From positions 219,509 through 283,508 of the forward strand of contig JAHLTZ010000035.1 in assembly GCA_025786725.1 (NCBI GenBank): a stretch of 64,000 nt of DNA, written 5' to 3'. Of this stretch, positions 26,146-37,645 are shown piece after piece. The first letter of the stretch is position 1, and each line of letters opens with the position of its first letter. Made by a program: the position numbers and the translations under genes. Below the pieces are notes generated by a model, which was not told the DNA's origin, ran no database searches, and saw only the letters and a list, made by a program, of their open reading frames with translations. This DNA is from Syncephalis fuscata (Eukaryota; Zoopagomycota; Zoopagomycetes; Zoopagales; Piptocephalidaceae).

Positions 26146-26211
26146 ACCAATTGGTACACTTATAATCCCTTGACAATATGAATATATTTATATAAATAAA
26201 GTATAAAAGTA

Positions 26212-27733
26212 TTAAATCATTTCATCATCATCATCATTATAATCGTCGCTCATTTGATCGTTCACGTCTAAATCTGACATATTGTTGTTATTATTATCCT
26301 TTCGATCATAAGTTTTAATTCCATGAATTCGGTCGAGGGAATTGGCGAATTCGTGCTGTACATATAAATCATCTACTAAAGATAATGCATCTGTTGTAGG
26401 TGATGCTAGCATAGCACGCTTATAAGGATGTAATGATTGAATAGACGTCGAAGAATGCTATTAATTAATTAGTTCATCTATTAGCTATTTGGCTAAATCA
26501 ATTAAATCTATTTACCTGAAATAAAATTGGTTTTTCTAACTTTAAATAAAGGCCGCGAATAAAGACTAAAAGTGCATCCATAACTTCTTGTTCTATATAT
26601 TTGTTATTCAGTTGCAACAAGTGGTTATCAACGGTTTCTTCTGGACCTGTACCAAGTATCTAGATATGTATTTAAGTGATTGGATTAATATGATGTATAC
26701 ATAATGACACCGACCTCGTTCATCCTTTCTTTTCTAATCTTTTTGTAATTTACAAATGCTTTTTGATCTAATTCCAATAAATCTTTGAATTCAGATTGTG
26801 TTTCCAATAAGAACGCGGTTTCTATCAAAGTGGAAATATTTTGTTGGTCGCAAAATATCCCTCGAAACCGCCTTACGATTAAATAATGGTTATCGGTCAG
26901 TGCGATCACAATAGTATTAAACGCACCTGAGTTTGAAGATTTAGCAATAGCTTGAACCATTCAATACGTGTTTTTGTTGCCATGTCTACAAATATATCGG
27001 CTGAACAGGCCACAAATGCTGGTAATACAGCCAGTAGACCAAGTAGCTGTTCATCAGAAGAGCGCGGTCGACACTCGCACACGACTCGTTACGATGACGC
27101 CGACATCTTGACATATATGCCCATTGTTATTGGGACGTAATAAAGAGTGACTTACACAGCCAGGACTTAATAGATCTGACGTGCTTGATATTACGCCGTT
27201 GGTTGGCAAGTTATTTAACAAATGCCGTGGGGATTGGTTGGATTGGAGTTGTATGGATTTGCTTTTTGCTTTATCTTCTTGGCTACGGGTAGCATCTAAT
27301 TCATTTGTAGAGGTAAAAGTACTATTTTGCCTCGCTGTATATCGGTCACACACCAATGCTAAAAGTTCAGAAATCTCCCAACGTAATACTATCATGTTAT
27401 TAATATCATTTTCAACCTTTGTTTTTAAATCTAAATAAGTATGTTTAACTTTTAGTTGCGTCATTGACCAGTCATTGACCTACCATTAATTACAGCGCTA
27501 ATTCTAAGAATCTGTGCTTTATAATCTGCTGAATTATAGCGTTCGTTATATAGCGGTATTTGCTTGCTCTCGAGTAAATGAACGGAAGAAGATAGACGCG
27601 AAGTTCCGTCTGGCTCGTCGGTCAGTTCTCTGGCCGCCAGTAATAGCTGCAGGTTGATTCGCCAATGTAATAAGCAATCAAAGGCGTGCAAGTTTGCCAA
27701 AGCAATCTCACTTGCTGAACTAGACTGAGCCAT
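26212..27733 (-). CDS. Unrecognised helical protein, five exons, one frame break
   Basis: Exons 27733-27484, 27430-27156, 27046-26715, 26659-26516 and 26457-26212. All are joined in phase, giving 415 aa if one G is restored at the GG pair 26957-26958 (CC on the plus strand). The protein looks alpha-helical throughout: LANLHAFDCLLHWRINLQLL, DINNMIVLRWEISELLALVC, LLAVLPAFVACSADIFVDM, ISTLIETAFLLETQSEFKDL and EVMDALLVFIRGLYLKL. It ends in an acidic Asp/Asn-rich tail. There is no signal peptide. The donor of the third intron (gtcggt) is weak. I do not recognise the family; a HEAT/ARM-like or complex-scaffold role is only a guess. Confidence 0.6.
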
Positions 27734-29351
27734 AGAAATGAAAAAACAATGGCATGTATGTGAACAGTTTGTAGATAAATAGTAAAATAGTTGCACTTTT
27801 GATAAATCTATACCGTTAAATCTTAATATTTGCTAATGACTTGGTTTTAAAATTAATATTTAATAAGGTGATTTTTTTAATTGTTATTTCCATTTTCAAT
27901 TCAGCACAAAATAAAATGCAACAAAGCAATGTTAAACGTGTGGCGTATATGTAGATTAGTTATGACTTTACAATCTCAATATGAAATAGACAAATGGATT
28001 TCTTTCGTTCTAATATTTGTGAATACACATTGAAAATTGAGCTCATCGCAAGACTCGGATCTTAGCTAGTAAACATCTTTATACATTTTATAATAAACTA
28101 TTTTAATAATAAATGTAATCTATTTATGTACATGCAATTTTTATTGTCTATGAAATAATATTACAAATTAGCTAACAAGATGGAAATTAAATCATGGCCT
28201 GGTATATAGAAGAATTAAAGGACACGGGCTCTTCTTACATCTTGATCTCTATCAAACAGACGCTTGGTCGTGTCATGGAGGTGGCTTGGACCATAGGCCC
28301 AGTTCTGGATTTTTCATTATTTTCCTATTGGCTTTTGTTCATTGGATTTCTACCGCAACGAGATAGGAGCAGTATTATGAGTATAAAAGATTAAGATGGC
28401 AAAAAGGACTTTGCGGCTATTAATTGTTTAAATGTAAACCATTGTGGTGCAACAGAATGGAACTGTTTGACATTCATTATGGGCCTATTGCCGTAAATAC
28501 TATATAATTATAAGCAGCAACAATGAAGCTTTTTTAATGATGTTGATTCAATAAGATTGAGAACGTGCAAGCAAGCATGCTAATTACACCAAAAGAATAC
28601 TAAATAGAAGACAGAATGTAAAAAGTCTTTATTTTTTAAACAAACTAACAGCGAACAAAGAAATTAAATGTGTCTATATGACGATGTATCGGATTGTTGC
28701 ACGCATGATTGTATAACTAACAAAAACAAACGTGGCACCATCGAAATGGAAGTTTTCATAGTCAGTTGTCTAATTAAATTAATAAAACTTTTTTGTATTG
28801 CGAGAGAAATAAGGCGTGTAGTTTTTGTCTACACGTCTATAATTCATTAAAAAGTGTTGACATTTCTATTTTTACAAGGTCTAGAACTATGGATGTAATG
28901 ATATAGATGTTATTTATGACTTTAAATGCGTGGTATTTTATATAAACCTATTGCATTCGAGACATTCCAATATCTTAAACTGCTGAGCCAAGGTAATCTA
29001 AATAAATATTTAGGAGGGGGGAGGCTTGCGTATAGATCACAAGTCTATCAGCTTAGAACTATGCAACATGTGCATTCGATAGCCCCACTAGCTCCACATG
29101 ATAGATACCTGTTTGTAAGGCCTCATGAACGGCTGGACCAATTATTGTCACTCGTCACAAACTATACAATCATGGCCCCATTAGATCAAAGGTGGCATAG
29201 CTAATTTTTAAGCAGAAACTTGATTTTGCATAATGTGAAGATTAGCGACGCATAAATATCTTACCTTGTCGAGGTTTGCCGCACTACCGACTAAACAATC
29301 TTATCCTATTTTTAGTTTAGTATATCAAGTAGACAGTAACCGTCTGCAATC
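27734..29351. other. Intergenic region with no supported gene
   Basis: AT-rich 1.6 kb. Frames 28194-28394 and 28926-29204 are somewhat less AT-rich and could be decayed coding sequence, but no family signature, signal peptide or splice context supports them. Confidence 0.4.
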
Positions 29352-31197
29352 ATGTTTTATAAATGCAATTTATTTACGACTGGAGTGGCTCTACTTTATT
29401 GCTTTAATGTTGTATCCGCTTTGATGACCTATCGTTTGAACAACCAAAATTATTCCTATCCAACACTAGATCCAGTTGAGGTTTTAGTTGATGACTATAC
29501 AATTGATGGCGTACTAGCTATTCCTACATTTGATAAGAATGCAAAATGCCAATTCCTGTTTCCATCACCAGATCTCTCGGCGTTTTTCAGCAGCGCAAAC
29601 ATTAATAATTCGACGTCTATCATTGTTGCAGCAACGCAGAAAGCTTCAGCAGAGAATGGTTGCGAAACAGTTGCACATGTATGTTATTTAAAACAAAACA
29701 AGATGTTTACTCAATAATCGACTAATTCGACTTTTTTATTTAGGTTGGTGCAGCCGCTGTTGAACTCAATGAACGCTTGCGCGAAAAAGAAGGACCATAC
29801 ATAGTTATGGCGGTGTATCTTGTACCACCAACCAATTCTTCTTACTTTGGAGCATTGGAAACGACACCTTACAAATCAACTAGATTCGCCATCCCCGATG
29901 GACGCCCACCAATAGATATGGTACTCCTACCAGAACAACACCTTGACTTGCCCAAACAAGAGTTTGAAAAAGGAAATGCCGTAGTTTTGACAGTGACAGA
30001 AGGTAATAATTGTTGCAAAATGCAAAGCAATCACTAATCTCACTCGTTAGAACCCGGTATCTGGAACGACTATCTTCTTTCAAAGCCATATCTAAGCTAT
30101 ATTTATGTGCTCGCCGGTATAACCATCTTGTTTATAATCCGAAATGTAATCTTTTTAATTACTATACTAGATTCAAAAGACTATCCATCCGCCGAGCGTG
30201 TGGTAATCTTTGCGCTTTCTTTCCTTGCAGCCATAAGTATGTGTTAACGCTATAATTACAATGAAATATCTGCTAATGATTGCCTATGCACAGTCTTTAC
30301 CATCCAAGTTTTTCATAAAAACTCAACCATTATATACGTTGTATTTGAGCAGTCCAACAATCTATTGGTGCTGATTGCCTTTTACACACTGCTATTGTTA
30401 TGGTATGTAAGCACTGATAATAGCACTGCAATTACTGACTTTTCCAAAGGAATAGAATTTTATTAAAGGTCAAAAAAACTCGATTTTTAGTTTTCATGAA
30501 ATACTTTATTATAGTAGTGTTTACTACAAATTTTATCAACGCTCTTATTGTAGTAGCTTACTGTATATCGCCAAAACTAAACAATCCCATGGTTTTGAGT
30601 GTATTGCTACACACCACAGTGTGCACGTATATTATCACAGCGGTGCTGTTTTTTTCTCATGGTAAATAGCCATATGTTAATTATAAGCAGTGGCTAATTG
30701 CTGTTCAACGTCTAGGAATAATATTTCAATTGAAGAAGCGCACTTATGATTTGCCAGACACGGCAGCCTCCGCTATAAATCACGTAAGTAGCTATGTGGC
30801 GTATTAGTCTGCGACTAACCTATTATCAATCTAGGTTACACGGGTTTGTGCTATAGTTATTGTTGGCTATGTCATGCTAGCGATGCCTAATTTGTTTTTC
30901 ATGGCTGGACTATTGGAGTCAGGGCCAAAATGGATGATTGCGTGTTATTTCATTAATATGACGGCCTATTTTATTCGTATTTCAGCACTTCTCTGCATCC
31001 TTAATGCTAACAGTAATAGTAAATCTATGCCCATAACCAGAGAGGTTACGACTACTATGCTTGCCAATAACGAGACGTTAAACGAGAGCCGTACTCTCTA
31101 CACTGTTAATACGCGTGGCGTTACTTCTTCGTCTGCAGACGACTATGAAGACGACACATTACCTCACAAAGTTAAAAATGTTGGCGATGCAAACTAA
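29352..31197 (+). CDS. Seven-helix membrane protein with large N-terminal ectodomain
   Basis: Seven exons: 29352-29678, 29744-30002, 30051-30236, 30294-30402, 30450-30661, 30716-30783 and 30835-31197. They total 1,524 nt in frame, 507 aa. Residues 1-24 form a signal peptide (FTTGVALLYCFNVVSA). An ectodomain of about 200 residues follows, whose order (VLAIPTFDKNAKCQF, STSIIVAATQK, HVGAAAVELNE, VVLTVTE) recalls a PA-like alpha/beta domain. About seven helices come next: IYVLAGITILFIIRNVIFL, VVIFALSFLAAI, LLVLIAFYTLLLLW, YFIIVVFTTNFINALIVV, VCTYIITAVLFF, VCAIVIVGYVMLAMP and YFINMTAYFIRISALLC. The tail is cytosolic and Thr/Asn-rich. A receptor or sorting role is inferred. No frame defects. Confidence 0.7.
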
Positions 31198-31499
31198 CAA
31201 TGTAATATTCTATATAACATTGTGGGTTTATATAATTAAGTCAGGTCATAAATGAAATCACTGAAGGTTATTTGTGCAATCATTTAAAAATTTAAATAAA
31301 TCATTTCGTATTTTTAACAAGTATTTAATCGAGCTATTATTTATTAAAAATAATTGCTATAGTTTAAACTATTGCACTTCTAATAACTTATTGCAAACGG
31401 TGACTAAATTACAAGACGCTCTGCGCTTGTAGTAATAATTGCTTATAAGGCGGCTTTGGAATAAAGTAGACTAATGGCGTCTTGTAGTTAGTAAACAGC

Positions 31500-34152
31500 T
31501 TATTGTTGGTTGTAAAACTTACCAACATTGGGCAGATTGGCTGTAGATTTTTTTAAAGAAAGTGGCATTCTTTTTGGATACACAGTTAAATTTGGATTAA
31601 CTGTGATGATTGGAAAATCCAAGCCTCATAGCTGTCTTTGTCTGATGCGTTTGGAAATGCTGTGTGTGCAAAAAGTCGAAAACGATATTGACCAGGCGGT
31701 ACAAATTGCGAAGCTTTAGAATCTGTACTGTAGCTGGTATTCCACAAAATGAACGTGTCATCATTAGAATCATCAATGTATTGGTCCTTTTCGTAGGCTT
31801 CGGCCATTGGATATGTGCCAATGGTACTATTCGTGCGAGCATCAAGAATGGCAAGATGAACATGTTGGCTAGCGTGTGTGAGACGGTAGCGTAGTGCTAC
31901 TACTACATTTTTTCCAAATACGTAGCCAAGTTTAGCAAAATCATTTGAAGTAATGTTTTTATCCGGAACTAATAACTCAAGGCGTGGGTAGGATTCATTC
32001 CGTTGAATAATCGGAATGGCTCGAAGACTTCCAATGTTGACTGATACGTCACATGGCGAATATAGTCTTGTCCCAACACTCCACCAGTCATGATTACTTG
32101 AATGTAGCCGCTATAAATATAGAGTTCTTTAGGATTCAATCCAGATGGGGGCTTGATTGTAACTGAGACTGTGACGTTGCTCATCGGATTCACTGTGAAT
32201 TCATCGCTGCATAATCTTCCGCCGAAATTCGGTAACAGGATTAACCGACGACTTGGCCACTATACGGGAGTATAAAACTGCGGCCACTTCAGAAATTTGT
32301 GGTGCTGCCATACTGGTACCAGTAAGTGTAGCCCAAGATCCCCTTCCACGTGGAAATGTGCTATAAATATAGCCACCTAACGCCACGACCTCAGGCTTAA
32401 TCGTATTGAGATCTCGTGTAGGTCCTCATGACGATATTTGCGATGGCGCGAGTGCGTTACTATTTTGTATTTTTTCATAGCTAGGATTCCACACGATAAT
32501 TGCCTTTTTTGCTGCTCTAATTCCTGACGAAGAATATTTCCAGAATCCAGCGGGACTAATAAGACTGGTATATTAATTGAGGTAGCTCCAACATAAGGAT
32601 CGGAATAGCCGGGAAATTGATCATAAATGATTATACCAGCAGCACCAGCAGCTTGTGCATTAAGAGCCTATAATAAATGTGCTATTAAAATTGTTTAATA
32701 TTGTAATCTACTTTAAATAGCTACCTTTGTATCAAAGAAACAATCACCACGTTCAACAACAACATATAATTTGTTGTATCTGTTTTTATACGGCTGACAC
32801 CCGTCTCTGTTACTAACATCCTCGGTTGATAAAGTAACTATTTGGCTTGGCGCTGTTCCATTGATTTTATTAGATGTTGCCATAAAATATACTAATATGC
32901 ATAGCTGTTAATATCACATTTCACTAATATTTATTAATCTTACCAAGATTCTGGCATTTTTGCTGCTTTGCAATGAAAATGTATATGCCATATAGGCCTC
33001 AGAATCAACTGCGCCAACACTGATTACTTCTGGGACCGAGGCAATTGATGTAATACCAAACAGACCTTGAGTTCCCATGTTGCCTGCTGATGCAACGACA
33101 ATAATGCCTTTTTCAAATAGCTTTTGAATAGCTGATACTTCCATGGAATTCGGCCAGAAGCGGCTGATACCAATGGAAAGATTGATGACCTGCATGTTAT
33201 CTTTTGCAGCTCGTTCCAGCGCAGAAATAATAATTGGAGCTCCGACTTTATTGGCGCATCCAAGGACGCGGTAGGCACCGAGTGTTGCTTGTGGCGCAAT
33301 ACCTGAAAATTCCGAGGTAAAACCAGCAATTGTCCCAGCAACATGCGTCCCATGTCCATTGCAAGTGTCCATTGGATCACTATCGGGTTGGGCATTTTTT
33401 CTCCATCATATTCATCACCAACAAAGTCATAACCGTACGCAACTTTGCATCCTAGACCAAAACAGCTACCTAATGCTATGTGTTTATAGTCGATGCCAGT
33501 ATCTATAATGCCAACATTAATCTTTTGGCCGTAATCTGTAGTTTGAGATTTAAATGCTGGAATAATGCCCATAAGTGCTGGACCTGGTGCAAGGACGCTT
33601 TGGGATTCTTGGCGGCGTTGAAGCGATGTATACCGAGTTTTACCCAAGTCAATTTCTGTATTATAATTGGAAATAATTGGACCATTTGTAATAGTCTAAA
33701 AATTGCTGTTATCCACAAAATACTAATAATCTGTACCAACTTACTGCTGGCCATATGCCTTTGACGTTGTTCAAAGATGCTAGACTTTCAAGCGCAGAGA
33801 TGCTGCCTTTTAGTTCAAATACGACGCCATTTAATAGTACTTCATAGGAAATATTTAAAAATTTACCACCTTTTTCTACCATATGTTCTATAAATAATTC
33901 ACGGATTATTTGTGCATCATTCGAATTGGATGAATTATTGAGCTGAGCCATGTAAACATGCGAAGCAGATGCACTTTCGTCCAGCAAAAGTGCAGCATTT
34001 TTAGTGATATGACCGGGTAACACATATAACTGACCAGCATGAGCAAGGTGGGCACTACAAAGCGCCGTTACGACAACAAACACACGCACAAAGAAAAGCA
34101 TTACCAACATAATACTGTAAATAAGTTGTAACATTTTTTGTTTAAATTCCAT
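31500..34152 (-). pseudogene. Vpr/pyrolysin-type subtilisin with PA domain, heavily frame-damaged
   Basis: Likely exons: 34152-33745, 33695-32944, 32891-32725 and 32667-31500. A signal/anchor helix leads to an I9-like propeptide. The catalytic Asp is in VGIIDTGIDYKH, the His in NGHGTHVAGT, and the Ser in LTGTSMAAPQ. A PA insert (YVVVERGDCFFDTK, ALNAQAAGAAGIIIYD) sits between His and Ser, as in extracellular Vpr-like S8 proteases. The frame breaks one base short at 33395-33400 and at 32505-32510, both T runs, and again near 32210, 32040 and 31640. An in-frame TGA at 32426-32428 falls just before GPTRDLNTIKPEV, where the family usually has Trp or Arg. The segment between the Ser motif and the C-terminal beta domain is much shorter than usual. 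It is a pseudogene or a real gene under heavy consensus error. Confidence 0.7.
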
Positions 34153-34376
34153 ATTCCTGCATTAATAAATACCATTTGATACAATCTAATTCTTCTAATT
34201 TCTCTGTGAGCCCTGCGCATTAAATATTAAACAATGTTTTATTTATCAAGGCCGCATGTTGTTTCAACTATTTTTATATATTATCAAACCAACACAAATA
34301 TCAGAATTGTGTAGTAACATAAAACATGAGACTTTATTACCGGTATTACCAAATATGGTATATGAACTACTTAGTT

Positions 34377-35021
34377 GAAGCTATTTTACTTTGAATTTCA
34401 CATTTTTTATTTACTCCTTTTAGCCCTTAGCACTTTTAGATACAATTAAACATTTATCCATTATTACAACATGTATAATATTATATCCAACATTAATTAA
34501 TTCATGTTTAATTATTAGTACATTGATGTAATTAACTAGTTATCTTGATTATTGCTTTAATATATATATATACATTGTCATTTATGATATTAACTGTTCA
34601 AATGCCATTTATTTAGTCAGATTGGCTATAAGGAAAGCGGCTGTTTAATGAATGACTTTATAATAATTATATTAATCTTGATCTTACATCATAAATATGC
34701 CCAAATGCAATAATAGAAGATTAGAAAATAGAAAAGGCTATTCAGATGCAATAATCCATACTGTACATAGATGCAATAACGACAACTGCAAAATGACATG
34801 GAATTGCGATCGTATGACTTTAATTAATACTCAATCAATCTTTTTACGCATGGCCAACAACAACAATAATCGGCATCAAATGTTTCAATCAAATCAAATA
34901 GTATGTTACATTGTTTATTTAAATTAATTTATTAACAAATTTTAATAGAAAGTAATATAATTATGTTGTGCATAGCAGCATGACTTCAATTGGAGTGAAT
35001 TTTACTTTGGGGACTCAAAAT
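34377..35021. repeat. 645-bp duplicated segment, copy 1
   Basis: Matches 46252-46896 at a constant offset of 11,875 bp; no difference was seen on reading both. The same 76-aa open frame (34697-34927 and 46572-46802) is therefore uninformative about coding. Both ends contain the 11-mer ATTTTACTTTG in direct orientation, near the left edge and about 20 bases from the right edge. No terminal inverted repeat or clear target-site duplication was seen. Confidence 0.9.
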
Positions 35022-36253
35022 TTAGGAGTTAAAGTATAATTCAACAAAACAAAAGTTTTGTAGTCGAATGAGTCCCGAAACATATACATGGTCAGATTGC
35101 TGTAACTTGTTATACTAGTTACAGGTTACTTGGGTGCTACAGTTTGAGATCCAAATACTGACTCATGTTTTTTTGGCAATAAACACAAAATCAATGATCA
35201 TAAAACTAAAAATTCAGTGTATGACAGTCAATCCAAATATCTGGATTGCATTCTGTTGTATACTGAATGACATAGTCTATGCGGCCCAGCTACCTATTAT
35301 TCCAACACAGTCCTACATTGATGTAGTAATATCTTATTATAGTAACAGCATCTCTGTCTACACAACGATAATATGGCCTTACAATTATGTCGAGGCTATG
35401 GCGTGTGAGTACTGGTGTAGCAATTACTATGACGAATGCATGTGATGCCGCTATTCTAGCGCCAAGAAGTGGATTCCCTTTTAAAATTAGTTTTTAAAAC
35501 TCATTAGATTGACAACATTTGCTGAGACCTGAAGATTCGCTGTACAATATTGCTTTTTACCGTGGGTGTTCTCATAGTGGAGCCTTAGGCTAAGGTGGGT
35601 TTACGCTTATAGCCACCCATTCATTTTCAATGGGTAGTACCAGACTGTGCGAGCGCCTGACCTGCCTCGAGGAAACACTAAGCAAATTAGGCATTATAAC
35701 ACGTGTAGTGTTCATTCGGATAGAATTTAATTAAAAATGCTGCATATTTATTACCAAATTAAAATTAGCTAGTGCTAGAAAGCATTAAGAATATTTGCCC
35801 GGATTAATATTCATTTGCTAAACATGTATTATTATGGTAATTGCCTAATTTGCTTAAAATAAATATCAATATGTAGAGAGTACAATTCTAATGTCACCAC
35901 TTGTTACTAGTCATCTACAAGCTGTGTACAGTTCAATACAATAGATGCCGTGGTATCACACTGCTGTGTGCACTTGTGTGACTTGAAGTTCATTGTCTCG
36001 ATTACTTCGAATTATTCTGCACATCATCGGTTGATCCTATATTCATTAACCAACTTATTAACAATAGAAATAGCGCTGGCTATTTTGCTATAAAAGCACC
36101 AGATATTGATTCACTTTTGGTTTATCCTTCAGTATCATTCATTTAACGAATCTTCATCTCCTCCTCCTTGTTATCAATTATTCCTAGTCTGTTTATTCAT
36201 TTCTAACGGAACAATTTACGTACCTTTGTTTATTCAACGATTCAACAACCATC
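35022..36253. other. Intergenic region upstream of the intact subtilisin
   Basis: It contains several small hairpins: TGTAACT...AGTTACA near 35099-35121, and cccatt...aatggg near 35623-35641 next to a ggtgg/ccacc pair. A 103-aa frame at 35134-35445 lacks family features. The last 170 bases are the promoter and leader of the subtilisin gene. Confidence 0.45.
36089..36096 (+). promoter_or_regulatory. TATA box of subtilisin gene
   Basis: TATAAAAG lies 165 bp before the ATG at 36254, preceding a pyrimidine-rich leader (ctcctcctccttg) without upstream ATG-rich clutter. It is consistent with a highly expressed secreted enzyme. Confidence 0.55.
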
Positions 36254-37645
36254 ATGCGATTTGCCAGGTCTTTTTTGATACTGGCAACTGCCACTGTCCT
36301 CCTTGCGGTGTCCGCTAATGCCGCAATTCCCTCGGCCGCTCTCGTGCGCAATGTTCCTCTTTCTCTAAAAGAAAGCATCCAGGGCAACTATATTGTTAAG
36401 CTACGCCCAGGAAACCAGCTCCACGCATTCATATCCGAACACAACAGCTTTGCCCAAGGTGCATCCGCTGAGCACACCTATGATCTAGGCAGGTTTCAAG
36501 GCTTTTCTGGAAAACTTAATGAAGATCAGCTTGCGCGTTACAAGCAAGATCCGCGCGTTGAATATGTGCAAGCGCAAAACATTATGACCATTGCTGGCCA
36601 GCAAGCCTCTCCACCTAGCTGGGGATTGCCACGTGTGTCTCAAAGAAACCTCGACAACAGTGCTCCATATGTCTACCCAGACACGGCCGGTGAAGGTGCT
36701 GAAATCTGGGTCATTGACACTGGTGTCGTAGCTACCCATAGCGATTTCGAAGGCCGTGCTACAATGGCCAAGAGCTTTGTCAAGAATGAGGCAAACACTG
36801 ATATGCACGGACACGGCACGCATGTTGCTGGTACTACTGCTTCAAAATCATATGGTGTTGCTAAAAAGGCCAAGGTTTTTGGTGTTAAAGTGCTTAACGG
36901 TCAAGGCTCTGGCTCGGATGCCGACGTCATTGCTGGCGTGCAATACGTGGCACAGAATGCTCGTCGTGGCAAGTCCGTTGTTAATATGTCACTTGGTGGT
37001 CCCAAGTCGCAGGCTCTTGATGATGCGGTCAATGCAGCTGTAGATGCCGGTGTCGTCTTCATCGTTGCTGCTGGCAACGATAGCAAGGATGCTTGCATTG
37101 GTTCACCATCTGGTGCCTCTAAGGTATTCGCCGTGGCTGCTAGCGACAAGAACGACCAACAAGCATACTTTTCAAACATCGGCAAATGCGTGAAGACGTA
37201 CGCGCCCGGCATGGACATCAAGTCATTGTGGAAGGGCACTGACGGTAGTACAAATACAATTTCTGGTACTTCAATGGCTTCACCACATGTTGCCGGTGTC
37301 GCTGCTCTCTATCTCGCCGCCGGTAATTACAGCTCAGTCAACGATGTTTACAGCGCTTTGATTGCCAATGCTACACCTAATGTTATCAAGGGTGCCTCTC
37401 CTAACACGGTCAATCGAATGGTCTATAACCAACCCGGTGCCAATACGCCATCTCCCAATCCAGGTCCATCGCCCTCTCCCTCGCCCGTTCCGGAGCCGAG
37501 CCCAGCACCAGCACCATCTCCAGATGATCCCTTCCCATGGCCTTTCCCATGGCCTAAGCCAACTCCATCGCCTGACGATCCCTTCCCATGGCCCTTCCCA
37601 TGGCCTAAGCCAGGTGATGGCAGCAAGCAAGAGTTGAAGGCTTAA
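36254..37645 (+). CDS. Secreted proteinase-K-like subtilisin (S8A) with proline/tryptophan repeat tail
   Basis: Intronless, 463 aa. Signal peptide at residues 1-23 (MRFARSFLILATATVLLAVS). An I9 propeptide (NYIVKLRPGNQ ... VEYVQAQN) leads to the catalytic domain. Triad: Asp155 in WVIDTGV, His190 in GHGTHVAG, Ser340 in SGTSMASPH; the oxyanion Asn is in VAAGNDS. This is the fungal cerevisin/proteinase K family. After the catalytic domain a Pro/Ser linker (PSPNPGPSPSPSP) ends in two tandem copies of a 13-residue unit DDPFPWPFPWPKP. The tail is not part of the peptidase fold and may bind wall or substrate. Coding GC is much higher than the flanks. The frame is fully intact, unlike the neighbouring Vpr-type gene. 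Confidence 0.95.
   Translation: MRFARSFLILATATVLLAVSANAAIPSAALVRNVPLSLKESIQGNYIVKLRPGNQLHAFISEHNSFAQGASAEHTYDLGRFQGFSGKLNEDQLARYKQDPRVEYVQAQNIMTIAGQQASPPSWGLPRVSQRNLDNSAPYVYPDTAGEGAEIWVIDTGVVATHSDFEGRATMAKSFVKNEANTDMHGHGTHVAGTTASKSYGVAKKAKVFGVKVLNGQGSGSDADVIAGVQYVAQNARRGKSVVNMSLGGPKSQALDDAVNAAVDAGVVFIVAAGNDSKDACIGSPSGASKVFAVAASDKNDQQAYFSNIGKCVKTYAPGMDIKSLWKGTDGSTNTISGTSMASPHVAGVAALYLAAGNYSSVNDVYSALIANATPNVIKGASPNTVNRMVYNQPGANTPSPNPGPSPSPSPVPEPSPAPAPSPDDPFPWPFPWPKPTPSPDDPFPWPFPWPKPGDGSKQELKA

Noticed and set aside
26927-26957. Extra intron in the unknown 415-aa gene using donor gtgcgt near 26926
   Set aside because: No acceptor gives the required phase, whereas adding one G at 26957-26958 restores a continuous coding frame.
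32426-32428. TGA read as Trp (altered genetic code)
   Set aside because: MAK16 ends in TGA at its family-typical end and the intact genes use TGG for Trp, so a code change is not supported.
34697-34927. 76-aa frame present identically twice (also 46572-46802)
   Set aside because: The whole 645-bp DNA unit is duplicated without visible change, so identity of the frame says nothing about coding; no start context, domain or composition supports a protein.
35134-35445. 103-aa frame as a possible secreted Cys protein
   Set aside because: No signal peptide at its start, AT-driven composition and no splice or family support.
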